Position numbers and translations under genes: made by a program. The notes beneath the pieces were generated by a model that worked only from the letters and a program-made list of their open reading frames with translations, was not told the DNA's origin and did no database searches. A stretch of DNA of 32,188 bases from Phycisphaerae bacterium (GTDB lineage Bacteria; Planctomycetota; Phycisphaerae; Sedimentisphaerales; Anaerobacaceae): NCBI GenBank assembly GCA_016782865.1, contig JADHXR010000091.1, positions 1 to 32,188 of the forward strand, written 5' to 3'. This document shows positions 16,995 through 25,514 of the stretch, in pieces (position 1 is the first letter of the stretch; every line of letters starts with the position of its first letter).

Positions 16995-18557
16995 TTACTC
17001 AGCCCAAAGTAATGGAGAATTTGCACTCAAAGAAAACGACACGTTTCTCACGAAGCTGTTGGTCGTGATCTCGGCATCCGCCAGGCTGGTTCGCTTTTTG
17101 CCGGCTATCACCAGATTGTCAAAAACGATGCCGTCGAGCACGTGTTCGCCGTCCAGCCCGCCAAGCCTCGACGGATTCCGACTGAAGCGCTCGAAGGTGT
17201 TGTCCTTGATAAAGACGTTGTTCAGGTGACCTGTGCCTCCATCGTCCTGGATCTTTATCTCCATGTTCATTTCCTTGGTGTTGTCGCCGATGCGCTCGAA
17301 ATAATTGTTGATCCATTTTGGATTCTCTATGGTCGCGCCGCGGTAGCAGTAGACCACGATCCCCCGGTCGGCGTGGATCACTTCGTTGTTCTCGAAAACG
17401 ATGTTCGTCATCTTGCGGTCTACGACCTCGGTCCCGATTTTCAGTGCCGACTTGACGGTCCAGACCACATTATTCTGGAATCGAACGTCGTCCATATCGC
17501 GCAGGGTTCCGTACCGGAGTTTCACCGCGATGGCGTCGTCGCTGCAACTGACGAATCCGTTCTCGATGATCACACGGGAGGAGTTGTCGGGGTCGAACCC
17601 GTCGGTGTTCGGCTCCCAGGCAAACGCGGGGTCGTCCAAGATTGTATTGGAAATAAGCTTGGTGTTGGTGAACCGCAGGTCGCTGGATTCGATAAGGTGA
17701 ATACTCCACGACCCCGCGTCGAGCAAAAGTACGTCTTCCACCACACAGTTCTTTGCACGAAATGACCGAATCAGTTTTAGACGTCCCTCGCTGGAGTTCT
17801 CCGTCGCGAGGCGCAGAGCCCGTCCCCGGCCGTCGATTACGCCCCTGCCTGCGATCCTCACATTCTCACAGTCAAGCAGATGGATCAACTGCGTGCCAAA
17901 CCCGCCGCGTGGGTAATCTGAGACCTTTGCCGTCCCTTTGACGACCGCGCCCGCCGCCAGATAGAGCGTCAGGTTACTCTTCATCTTCAACTCTCCGCTT
18001 TGGTAAAGACCCGGCTGCACGTAGAGAACGCCCTTCTTCGCGGCCACGTCGTCAATCGCGCGTTGGATTTTCGACGTCTGCACCGATTCGAGGGAACTCG
18101 TTACCCCGTAGTCCCGAATGTCATAGACTCCCGCCTGTCCCGGTCGCGGAGGATTCACCTCCGGCGGGTCAGCGAAAATAAAGAACCGTCGAAGACCATT
18201 GATTTTCAGATGCAGTTTGCGAGGTTGGAAAAGACGAAAGGATAAAACGTTGCCCTTTGCCGTCGCCTGAATTCCGTAACGGTGCGGACTCAAGTCGAAG
18301 GTTTCGATCATCTCGGTGGTGGTTACTTCCACGGCGACCGCGCCCGAGAAGGCGAAATGAGCGTAACCGACGTTCATATCCGTGCTCACCGTATCGACCG
18401 GAATGCCGTCGATCTTGACGGAAAGAAAGTCTAAGTTCGCACGCTCGCCGGCAGCGCGGGGATAGGGGATGACTTCGGCCCGGACGATTTGACCGGCGAA
18501 AGCGAGTTGCAACAAGCAGACAATCGCGCCCGACAAGACTTTCGGCAGATGGATCAT
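16995..18557 (-). CDS. Secreted GH28-like polygalacturonase-family protein
   Basis: A signal peptide (MIHLPKVLSGAIVCLLQLAF, cut near residue 27) is followed by an N-terminal beta domain (about 30-140) and a right-handed parallel beta-helix (about 143-510) of the GH28/pectate-lyase superfamily. The GH28 acid motifs are present: NTDGFD (317-322) and SDDAIAVK (Asp340-Asp341). A possible counterpart of the usual RIK motif is MEIKIQ, while the canonical GHG is replaced by TVKSALKIGTE. It probably hydrolyses a uronic-acid-containing glycan such as pectin, but the missing His suggests an unusual substrate. The start at 18557 was preferred to 18665 because it gives a proper signal peptide and has AAAGGCG upstream. 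It is divergent from the truncated glycosidase at 18940 and 1.3 kb from the sugar operon, which suggests a shared diet. Confidence 0.88.
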   Translation of the reverse strand: MIHLPKVLSGAIVCLLQLAFAGQIVRAEVIPYPRAAGERANLDFLSVKIDGIPVDTVSTDMNVGYAHFAFSGAVAVEVTTTEMIETFDLSPHRYGIQATAKGNVLSFRLFQPRKLHLKINGLRRFFIFADPPEVNPPRPGQAGVYDIRDYGVTSSLESVQTSKIQRAIDDVAAKKGVLYVQPGLYQSGELKMKSNLTLYLAAGAVVKGTAKVSDYPRGGFGTQLIHLLDCENVRIAGRGVIDGRGRALRLATENSSEGRLKLIRSFRAKNCVVEDVLLLDAGSWSIHLIESSDLRFTNTKLISNTILDDPAFAWEPNTDGFDPDNSSRVIIENGFVSCSDDAIAVKLRYGTLRDMDDVRFQNNVVWTVKSALKIGTEVVDRKMTNIVFENNEVIHADRGIVVYCYRGATIENPKWINNYFERIGDNTKEMNMEIKIQDDGGTGHLNNVFIKDNTFERFSRNPSRLGGLDGEHVLDGIVFDNLVIAGKKRTSLADAEITTNSFVRNVSFSLSANSPLLWAE

Positions 18558-18939
18558 AAGTCTATGCGCCTTTCTGTTCAGCGTGAATCCTGCAAGTGAG
18601 ATTCTGTTATAAGCAACTTTTTGGAATGAGCTTTTGAGGCATGGGAGGAATCTCGGGAATGTCATGACGGAGTGGAGACGGCGATTGGGGCCGCCTCCGA
18701 TCGACGTTCCGTCGAGACCTCGACCGGCTATCCCTTGGCAGGTTGCTCTCCAGCAGAGCCCGCCTCCGTTTCACCGGCTGGTTGTATTTTTGTTCGTTAC
18801 TTGGGTAAAGTCAAGCGATAATGTCTTTGAGCTCCCAGCCCTTGCGGAATTTGGGTTTGACATACAAAGGAGACATTGGTATAGTGCTATCATTACGTGT
18901 CATCGCTCCGAAGGATATCGCCAATCAAGGGAGTGCTTT
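18558..18939. other. Divergent intergenic region with promoter
   Basis: It separates the GH28-like gene (minus) from the truncated glycosidase (plus). The clear plus-strand promoter is listed separately. The frame of the glycosidase stays open back to 18634, but that part looks non-coding. Confidence 0.55.
18857..18885 (+). promoter_or_regulatory. Sigma70-type promoter of the truncated glycosidase gene
   Basis: TTGACA (18857-18862) and TATAGT (18880-18885) are separated by exactly 17 bp, a near-consensus arrangement. Transcription would start near 18892, about 48 bp before the ATG at 18940. With no terminator visible downstream it could also read into the sugar operon. Confidence 0.7.
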
Positions 18940-19662
18940 ATGAAGATCACACACAACGTATCTGTTGGCTGCTTGATGCGGCCTTCTATGCTGTTCGCAA
19001 TCGGCGCAATTGCCACCTGTTTTGTGGGCACCGCCTGCGTGGACGCCGCCGATCCGCCACGGATGAAACGTGCCGACGCATTCCTCGGAATCCATTTTGA
19101 TTTCCATGCGGGCGAGGACTGCAACCGCGTTGGCGAACGAACCACGCCGGAGATGGTCGAGCTGGTCATCAACAAGGTCAAACCCGACTACATTCAGATC
19201 GACTGCAAAGGGCATCGCGGCTATTCGAGCTATCCAACAAAGGTGGGTAACCCGGCACCTGGGTTCGTCGGCGATCCGCTGCGCATCTGGCGTGACGTGA
19301 CACGCAAGCGGGGAGTCCCCCTCTTCATGCACTACTCGGGTGTCTGGGACTACAAGGCCGTCGCCGACCATCCGGACTGGGCAGCGATCAATGCCAACGG
19401 CAAGCCCAACGATAAGGCCACCTCGGTGTTTGGGCCGTACGCCGATACGCTAATGATCCCTCAACTTCGCGAACTGGCTGGTGAGTACGGCGCCGACGGC
19501 GTCTGGGTCGACGGCGATTGTTGGGGCACCACGGTCGACTACGGCGCGGCAGCCGTGAGCAGATTCTGTGAACAAACCGGCGCCAAGGCCGCGCCGCGCA
19601 AGGCGGGCGAACCATATTGGAACCAGTGGATGGACTTCCATCGCGAGGGTTTTCGATTCTGA
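18940..19662 (+). pseudogene. Truncated exported glycosidase-like TIM-barrel protein
   Basis: ATG 18940 is preceded by AAGGGAG at good spacing and gives a signal peptide (hydrophobic MLFAIGAIATCFVGTA, cleavage near VDA). Then comes the first half of a TIM barrel in the style of alpha-L-fucosidase-like (GH29-related) enzymes: LGIHFDFHAGEDC, VKPDYIQIDCKGH, GVPLFMHYSGVWDY, YGADGVWVDGDCWG. The last block carries an Asp where a catalytic nucleophile would be expected. The protein stops after 240 residues at ..DFHREGFRF, whereas relatives are usually over 500, and the following DNA does not continue the fold in any frame. This looks like a deletion that removed the second half. It still has a good promoter and start, so a short product may be made. 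The exact GH family is uncertain. Confidence 0.65.
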
Positions 19663-19752
19663 TGGTGATACCGTAAAGCAGATTTTCTGTAAACGTGCAG
19701 GAAATGGGACGGCTAAGCCATGTGTGTCAGAGGTGCCGAAGCGAGGTAGTTG

Positions 19753-19781
19753 TTGTAATTTGGAATTGCCGACGATAGAAT
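19753..19781 (+). promoter_or_regulatory. Candidate promoter of the sugar operon
   Basis: TTGTAA (19753-19758) and TAGAAT (19776-19781), 17 bp apart, match sigma70 hexamers at 4/6 and 5/6 positions. They lie about 55 bp upstream of the first operon start. A half-site TGTAAACG near 19690 recalls LacI-family operators but has no clear second half. No regulator gene is in the operon. Confidence 0.4.
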
Positions 19782-19838
19782 AGCATCCAGCACGTTGTGA
19801 GTTTCAGCAGGATAGTCGGAAGAATAAGGGATTGAATT

Positions 19839-20819
19839 ATGTCAAGGAAGTTTTCCATATTTACAGCCATGACCCTGGGTCTGCTCGTGTTGGGCTTCGG
19901 CTGCAAGCAGAAAGAACAGGGGCCGGGCGCCAACGAAGACTCTCAGAGCAAGCGGAGAATAGCGGTTGTGATTTCCACTTTGAACAATCCCTGGTTCGTT
20001 GTTCTGGGCGACACTGCCAAAGCACGGGCCGAAGAATTGGGCTACGCGGCGACTATCTTTGACTCGCAGAACGACACCGCCAAGGAATCGGACCATTTCG
20101 ACAATATCATCGCGGCCGGCTATGCCGCTATTCTGTTCAACCCGACCGACGCGGACGGTTCCATTGCAAACGTCAGGAAGGCTAAAGAAGCAGGCATCCC
20201 CGCGTTCTGCATCGACAGGGAAATCAACTCCAATGATGTCGCCGCCACGCAGGTATTGTCCGACAACTATGCCGGCTGCGTTGACCTAGGCCAGTACTTC
20301 GTCAAGAAGATGAATCAGAAGGGCAACTATGTCGAGCTTTTGGGGATCCTCGGCGACAACAACACATGGAACCGATCGAAAGGCTTTCACAGCGTGGTCG
20401 ACAACTATCCGGACTTGAAAATGGTCGCTCGGCAGTGCGCCGAGTTCGATCGTACCAAAGCGATGGAAGTCCTGGAGTCGATCATGCAGGCGAACCCCGA
20501 TATCAACGCGGTGTTCTGTGGCAATGATGCGATGGCAATGGGTGCGTACCAGGCACTGGCCGCGGCAGGCAAGACGGACAAGGTGATGGTGTTCGGATTC
20601 GACGGGGCAAAGGACGTGATTGATTCGATCCGTGACGGAAAGATAGTCGCCACGGGAATGCAGTTTCCTAAGAGAATGGCTCAGATGGGCGCCGAGCAGG
20701 CGGATGAGTACATCAAGGGCAAGAGGGATTTTCCGCAGAAGGTGCCCGTTGCCGTCGAGTTGGTCACGCAGGAAAATATCGCGAAATACACGGCCTTCGG
20801 CAGAGAGTCCGAGCAGTAG
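19839..20819 (+). CDS. Sugar ABC transporter substrate-binding lipoprotein (RbsB-like)
   Basis: The lipoprotein signal ends in LGFGC (Cys22), followed by a periplasmic-binding fold of the ribose/galactose-binding type (Peripla_BP_4): RRIAVVISTLNNPWFVVLGD, DNIIAAGYAAILFNPTDADG, AFCIDREINSNDVAATQVLS, VFCGNDAMAMGAYQALAAAG, FGFDGAKDVIDSIRDG. These are the usual two-lobe signatures. It binds a monosaccharide outside the cytoplasm and hands it to the permease at 23074. AAGGGA precedes the ATG. It heads an eight-gene operon. Ligand identity cannot be read from the sequence. If the D-apiose hypothesis is right this is the D-apiose binder; characterised D-apiose binders include ABC-type solute-binding proteins, as I recall. 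Confidence 0.93.
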   Translation: MSRKFSIFTAMTLGLLVLGFGCKQKEQGPGANEDSQSKRRIAVVISTLNNPWFVVLGDTAKARAEELGYAATIFDSQNDTAKESDHFDNIIAAGYAAILFNPTDADGSIANVRKAKEAGIPAFCIDREINSNDVAATQVLSDNYAGCVDLGQYFVKKMNQKGNYVELLGILGDNNTWNRSKGFHSVVDNYPDLKMVARQCAEFDRTKAMEVLESIMQANPDINAVFCGNDAMAMGAYQALAAAGKTDKVMVFGFDGAKDVIDSIRDGKIVATGMQFPKRMAQMGAEQADEYIKGKRDFPQKVPVAVELVTQENIAKYTAFGRESEQ

Positions 20820-20851
20820 TCGAGCTGCTCTACGGGGGCCGGAGCTAATTC

Positions 20852-21496
20852 ATGAAGAAGGTGTGCAAGTACAGCCTGAGCGCTGCGATACTCGTATTCT
20901 TGCTCTCCCAAAGCGTCTATTTTGAGGATCTGAAAGCGGTAAGAGAGCAGCGGCGCAGAGAAGCCTTCAACGCGGCTGAGTACGCCGGAGACCTTTGGCT
21001 CAATCAGTTGCCCGCAGCGCTGGACGAGGCGGTCGACGTCAACGAGCTGATCGAATTGTTCAACACGAACATGGGCCAGGCTATCGAGCGCTACGGCAAA
21101 ACGCCGGGCGTTTCGAGGGTATATGCCTACCTGCTCAGGGGCGAAGGGACTATCCTCTCGATTGACACAGACGGCCTGAAGGTGAGCGTCAAAGAGCCTC
21201 AGACAGATCCGGATGTCGTCATAGAGACAGGATTCTACATTCCGGGAAATGCTGTGCGGGACGCATCCGGTCTGATCGACGTCAGCAAGTTCTCGGATAC
21301 GATGAAGTTTAATGAGATTGGCAGTGAAATTAACAAGATCATAGTCAGAGATGTGATCAGACCTTTGCCGGACAGGAAACCGGCAGTGGGCGGGACGATA
21401 AAGTTCTTCGGAGCAACTCAGGTATCGCAGGATGCCGCTGAGGAAAACCTGCTTCAATTGATCAGGGTCATACCGATCAGGTTGGAACTGGAATAG
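20852..21496 (+). CDS. DUF2291-type protein of sugar ABC operons
   Basis: The protein is 214 residues: an N-terminal membrane anchor (SLSAAILVFLLSQSVYF) without a lipobox Cys, then a soluble domain with FNAAEYAGDLWLNQLPAALD and VIETGFYIPGNAVRDASGLI, ending in IRVIPIRLELE. It fits DUF2291, a family of predicted periplasmic lipoproteins found in ribose/erythritol-type ABC operons, but lacks the usual lipid Cys. Its role is not established; an accessory function for the transporter or substrate handling is inferred from context. It sits 32 bp behind the binding-protein gene and 21 bp before the ATPase gene, so it is clearly operonic. Confidence 0.75.
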   Translation: MKKVCKYSLSAAILVFLLSQSVYFEDLKAVREQRRREAFNAAEYAGDLWLNQLPAALDEAVDVNELIELFNTNMGQAIERYGKTPGVSRVYAYLLRGEGTILSIDTDGLKVSVKEPQTDPDVVIETGFYIPGNAVRDASGLIDVSKFSDTMKFNEIGSEINKIIVRDVIRPLPDRKPAVGGTIKFFGATQVSQDAAEENLLQLIRVIPIRLELE

Positions 21497-21517
21497 TCGC
21501 GGCAGGACGAAACGTAT

Positions 21518-23080
21518 ATGGCACCATCCAAGACTGACAATGCAGTTCTCCAGGCCAGGAGTATAAGCAAGGCGTTCGGGGGCATCCAAGCCCTGAACGA
21601 TGTCAGCCTGGAGATTTGCGCCGGTAAGGTGAATGCCATTGTCGGCGAGAACGGCGCGGGAAAATCGACGTTGATGAAGATTCTCTCGGGTATGTACACC
21701 GAGTACGAAGGCCAGATTGTCCTGGACGGGCGAACCGTAGCTTTCGCAAACCCAGCCGAGGCGCAGGACAGCGGCATTGCCATGATACATCAGGAATTGA
21801 ATCTGATTCCGCACCTGAGCGTTGCCGAGAATGTCTTTCTCGGCCGGGAGTTTGTCAGCCGCATGGGTTTGATTGATTACAGAGCCATGCACAACGAAAC
21901 GACGAGAATACTCAAGAGGCTCGATCTGGATATAGATCCGCGGGTTGCTGTCTCCGGCCTGAGGGTGGGCCAGCAGCAGGTTGTCGAGATCGCACATGCT
22001 CTGTCACTGGATGCCTGCATCGTGATAATGGATGAGCCGACATCGGCGATCAGTGATCATGAAATCGAGATTCTCTTCGGCCTGATACGGTCTCTGACGG
22101 CCCGTGGGGTTGCGGTTGTTTACATAACGCACAAGCTTGATGAACTTTTTCAGATCGCCGATACGGTGGCAGTTCTGCGAGACGGCTCTGTTGTCGGCTC
22201 GGGCCCCATCGAGGAGGTCACGCAAGACGACATAGTTCGAATGATGGTCGGCAGGGACATGAAGGATTTTTTTGTCAAGGCCGATGTTGCAACCGCGCAG
22301 GTAGTCTTTGCAGTCAGCGACATCTGCCTTGTCGATCCGGCGCGCGGGGCGGATTATGTCGTGGATCATGTCAGCTTCGAGGTCAAGGCCGGCGAGGTCC
22401 TGGGATTGTTCGGCCTCATGGGCGCCGGCCGGACCGAGCTGTTGGAGACAGTCTTTGGCCTCCATCCCAACCACTCGTCGGGAGATATCTTTTTGGACGG
22501 ACGTCAAATCGAAATCGACTCGCCGATTGACGCTATCAGTTCTGGGGTAGGTTTTGTAACCGAAGACAGAAAAGCCGAAGGCCTGATCCTGGAGATGTCC
22601 GTTGCGGCAAACATCAGTCTGGCAGGCCTGGCACAGACCGAACGTTTCAAGCTGTTGAGCAGCCGACTCGAAAACCGGTTGGCGGCAGACCACGTCAAGC
22701 GCCTGGGTATCAAGACGCCCTCGGTGAAACAAATTGTCGAGAACCTCAGCGGAGGTAACCAGCAGAAAGTTGTGATTGCAAAGTGGCTTGCGACCGATCC
22801 CCGGGTTCTGCTTCTGGATGAGCCGACCAGAGGAATCGACATCAACGCAAAGAACGAAATCTACAAACTTGTGAGCGAACTCGCCGGGGCGGGATTGTCG
22901 ATAGTGATGGTCTCTTGTGAATTGCCTGAGATAATGGCGATCTGTGACCGAGTCATCGTACTCTCTGAAGGCAGGCAAACGGCTGAGTTCACATCATCGC
23001 AGGCCACGCAAGAGTTGATTATGAAAGCGGCCATCCCGCAGGGGCAGGGGAGTTTGAACTACTGGGACAAAGAATGTTAA
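21518..23080 (+). CDS. Sugar ABC transporter ATP-binding protein, two NBDs (RbsA-like)
   Basis: Two nucleotide-binding domains lie in tandem (520 residues). NBD1 has Walker A GENGAGKST (43-51), a signature-like LRVGQQQVVEIA and Walker B CIVIMDEPTSA. NBD2 has a degenerate Walker A (GLMGAGRTELLE), an intact signature LSGGNQQKV and Walker B VLLLDEPTRGID. This asymmetry is normal for the RbsA/MglA/XylG class. It energises uptake through the permease encoded next; the two genes overlap by 7 bp (ATGTTAA), indicating translational coupling. Confidence 0.96.
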   Translation: MAPSKTDNAVLQARSISKAFGGIQALNDVSLEICAGKVNAIVGENGAGKSTLMKILSGMYTEYEGQIVLDGRTVAFANPAEAQDSGIAMIHQELNLIPHLSVAENVFLGREFVSRMGLIDYRAMHNETTRILKRLDLDIDPRVAVSGLRVGQQQVVEIAHALSLDACIVIMDEPTSAISDHEIEILFGLIRSLTARGVAVVYITHKLDELFQIADTVAVLRDGSVVGSGPIEEVTQDDIVRMMVGRDMKDFFVKADVATAQVVFAVSDICLVDPARGADYVVDHVSFEVKAGEVLGLFGLMGAGRTELLETVFGLHPNHSSGDIFLDGRQIEIDSPIDAISSGVGFVTEDRKAEGLILEMSVAANISLAGLAQTERFKLLSSRLENRLAADHVKRLGIKTPSVKQIVENLSGGNQQKVVIAKWLATDPRVLLLDEPTRGIDINAKNEIYKLVSELAGAGLSIVMVSCELPEIMAICDRVIVLSEGRQTAEFTSSQATQELIMKAAIPQGQGSLNYWDKEC

Positions 23081-24051
23081 AGCTAAATGATCACAAGAGT
23101 CTGCTGGTGAAATTCCAGTCACTGCTGGCTTTGCTGCTGATGGTGGTGATCTTTAGCTCTTGCGCCGAGGGGTTCTTCTCGACCGACAACTTCTGGCTCG
23201 TGCTCACGCAAGTTTCGGTCAACATGTGCCTTTCAGTCGGCATGACTCTTGTTATCCTGACCGGCGGGATCGACTTATCGGTTGGATCGGTTCTTGCCCT
23301 GAGCGGAGCCGTAATGGCGGGCCTTCTCAAGAACGGGCTGGAGCTACCCGCGTTCAATCTCTTTGTTGGCGTCACGGCGCTCGGAGCGATATTGACAGGG
23401 TTGCTTGTGGGCTCGTTTCTCGGATTCTTCAACGGGCTGATGATAGCATTTCTGAGAATCCCGCCGTTCGTAGCGACACTTGCAATGATGACAATCGCCC
23501 GCGGCCTGACGCAGCTCTGGACAGGCGGCGCGGCGATAACCGGTCTCGGTGAGGTTTTCGGATATGTGGGCACCGACAGATTTGCCGGCGTACCCGTCCG
23601 CGTCTGGACCTGTGCGGTAATGGTCGGGATTGCCATATTAGTGCTCAAGAAGACGCGATTTGGCAGATATGTCTATGCGGTCGGAGGAAACGAGCGAGCA
23701 GCCAGGTTCTCTGGTCTGAACGTAAACAGAATCAAACTCCGTGTGTACACAATCGCCGGCGCACTTTCTGCCGTGGGCGGGCTTATCGTGACATCCAAGC
23801 TCGACTCGGCTACGCCCGTCGCCGGTGACGGATATGAACTCGATTCGATCGCCGCTGTTGTGATAGGTGGAACGTCGCTATCAGGCGGGAAAGGTTCGGT
23901 GCTCGGCACCGTCCTGGGAGTTCTGATAATCGGCGTTCTCAACAGCGGATTGATAATATTGAGCGTGCCGCCTTTCTGGCAGAAGGTCATCAAAGGTTGT
24001 GTTATACTTCTGGCGGTCGCCATCGACAAACTTAACACGAAGGAACAGTAA
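23074..24051 (+). CDS. Sugar ABC transporter permease (RbsC-like)
   Basis: This 325-residue hydrophobic protein has about 8-10 membrane segments and family blocks MTLVILTGGIDLSVGSVLAL, FVATLAMMTIARGL, RFSGLNVNRIKL and ..IAAVVIGGTSLSGGKGS. These are diagnostic of the RbsC/AraH/XylH permease family (BPD_transp_2). It probably works as a dimer with the double-NBD ATPase. It overlaps the ATPase gene and lies 25 bp before the isomerase gene. Confidence 0.96.
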   Translation: MLKLNDHKSLLVKFQSLLALLLMVVIFSSCAEGFFSTDNFWLVLTQVSVNMCLSVGMTLVILTGGIDLSVGSVLALSGAVMAGLLKNGLELPAFNLFVGVTALGAILTGLLVGSFLGFFNGLMIAFLRIPPFVATLAMMTIARGLTQLWTGGAAITGLGEVFGYVGTDRFAGVPVRVWTCAVMVGIAILVLKKTRFGRYVYAVGGNERAARFSGLNVNRIKLRVYTIAGALSAVGGLIVTSKLDSATPVAGDGYELDSIAAVVIGGTSLSGGKGSVLGTVLGVLIIGVLNSGLIILSVPPFWQKVIKGCVILLAVAIDKLNTKEQ

Positions 24052-24076
24052 TGTAATTGAGCTGAGGGCGGCAACC

Positions 24077-25501
24077 ATGAATATCGTGGACAAGACCTTG
24101 ACGTTTGGTCTGATCGTCGGGACAAGGGGATTCTTTAACCCCAGGCTCGCCGACGAAGGGCGCAGACAACTGCTGGCAAAGCTCAAATCGCTCGGCTATT
24201 CCCATGTGATTCTTCCCGAGAGTGAAACGGCCCACGGGGCGATCGAGACTCTCGCCGATGCACGGAAATGCGCCGACCTTTTCAAGCGGAACCGCGATGA
24301 CATCGACGGTGTCATTGTGGTCCTGCCGAACTTCGGCGATGAGCTGGGAGTCGTCGAGACTCTCAACGCAGCGAAACTGGACGTACCCGTCCTCGTCCAG
24401 GCCTGCAATGATCGGCTCGACTCAGTGGATGTCCACGGCAGGCGCGATGCATTCTGCGGCAAGCTGTCTGTTTGCAACAACCTGTATCAGTACGGCATAC
24501 CTTTTACGGATACATCCGAACACACCTGCGACATCGAAGGTGATATATTCGCAAGGGATGTTGATTACTTTGGCCGGGTTTGCCGGGTCGTCAAAGGCTT
24601 GAGAAATGCAAGGGTTGGAGCGATAGGCGCCAGGCCGGGTGCCTTTCAGACCGTTCGATTCAGCGAGAAACTCTTGCAGAATTCCGGTATCACCGTGGTC
24701 ACCGTCGATCTGTCTGAGATTATCGGCAATGCACGCAAGCTCGATGAAAGAACGCAGGCCGTGCAGCAGAAACTCTCTGAGATAAGAGACTACGGTGACA
24801 TTGCCGATCACATAGAGCAGGCAAATGTGCTGAAGCAGGCCAGGCTTTCGGTAGCCATTGACGAATGGATACAGGAAAATGAGGTGGATGCCAGCGCAAT
24901 CCAGTGCTGGACCTCGGTTCAGAACAATTACGGCTGCGCGACCTGTCTGTCAATGAGCATGATGGGTGAGAGGCATATGCCGAGCGCGTGCGAGGTGGAT
25001 GTAGCCGGGGCGGTTTCCATGTACGCACTGCTGCTGGCCTCGGGCCAGATTCCCGGCTTTCTCGATTGGAACAACAACTACGGCAATGAGAAAAACAAAT
25101 GCGTATGCACGCATTGCAGCAATTTTCCGAAAAGCTTCATGGGCCGCGACATTGAGATTTCCGAACTGGACATCCTGGGCGAGACTCTGGGCCGGGAGAA
25201 CTGCTTCGGCGCCGTCAAGGGGCATGTCGCCAGCGGACCCATGACCTATTTCCGAATCTCTACCGACGATAATAAGGGCAAAATCAAGGCGTATCTCGGA
25301 GAAGGAGAATTCACGGACGACCCGTTTGATATGGACGGAGGGATAGCCGTCTGCAAGGTGTCGAGGCTCCGAGAGTTGCTGTCTCATCTCTGCCAGGAGG
25401 GTTTCGAGCATCACGTGGCCATGGCGCGGACCCATTTCGCCGAGGTCTTGCGCGAGGCGACGGAGAAATATATGAAGTGGGACCTTTACCATCACAGGTA
25501 A
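24077..25501 (+). CDS. L-fucose isomerase-like sugar isomerase
   Basis: This 474-residue protein of the FucI/AraA-like isomerase group (COG2407 type) starts at ATG 24077, placed after a GAGGGCGG and well inside the upstream-open frame. Key blocks are FGLIVGTRGFFNP, VQNNYGCATCLSMSMM, SACEVDVAGAVSMYALLL, LDWNNNYGNEKNKC and CTHCSNFPKSF. Glu306 and Asp330 are 24 residues apart, as are the metal-binding Glu337 and Asp361 of E. coli FucI, so a metal-dependent aldose-ketose isomerase is likely. In the operon it would turn the imported aldose into the ketose used by the kinase. As I recall, characterised D-apiose isomerases belong to a different fold family, so if the apiose assignment holds this would be a non-orthologous version. 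D-arabinose, L-fucose or another pentose are alternatives. Confidence 0.88.
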   Translation: MNIVDKTLTFGLIVGTRGFFNPRLADEGRRQLLAKLKSLGYSHVILPESETAHGAIETLADARKCADLFKRNRDDIDGVIVVLPNFGDELGVVETLNAAKLDVPVLVQACNDRLDSVDVHGRRDAFCGKLSVCNNLYQYGIPFTDTSEHTCDIEGDIFARDVDYFGRVCRVVKGLRNARVGAIGARPGAFQTVRFSEKLLQNSGITVVTVDLSEIIGNARKLDERTQAVQQKLSEIRDYGDIADHIEQANVLKQARLSVAIDEWIQENEVDASAIQCWTSVQNNYGCATCLSMSMMGERHMPSACEVDVAGAVSMYALLLASGQIPGFLDWNNNYGNEKNKCVCTHCSNFPKSFMGRDIEISELDILGETLGRENCFGAVKGHVASGPMTYFRISTDDNKGKIKAYLGEGEFTDDPFDMDGGIAVCKVSRLRELLSHLCQEGFEHHVAMARTHFAEVLREATEKYMKWDLYHHR

Positions 25502-25514
25502 TCCGGAGCGAGCC

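Noticed and set aside
20681..21997. 438-codon minus-strand frame inside the sugar operon
   Set aside because: It is a shadow of the binding-protein, DUF2291 and ATPase genes, all of which have clear family motifs on the plus strand.
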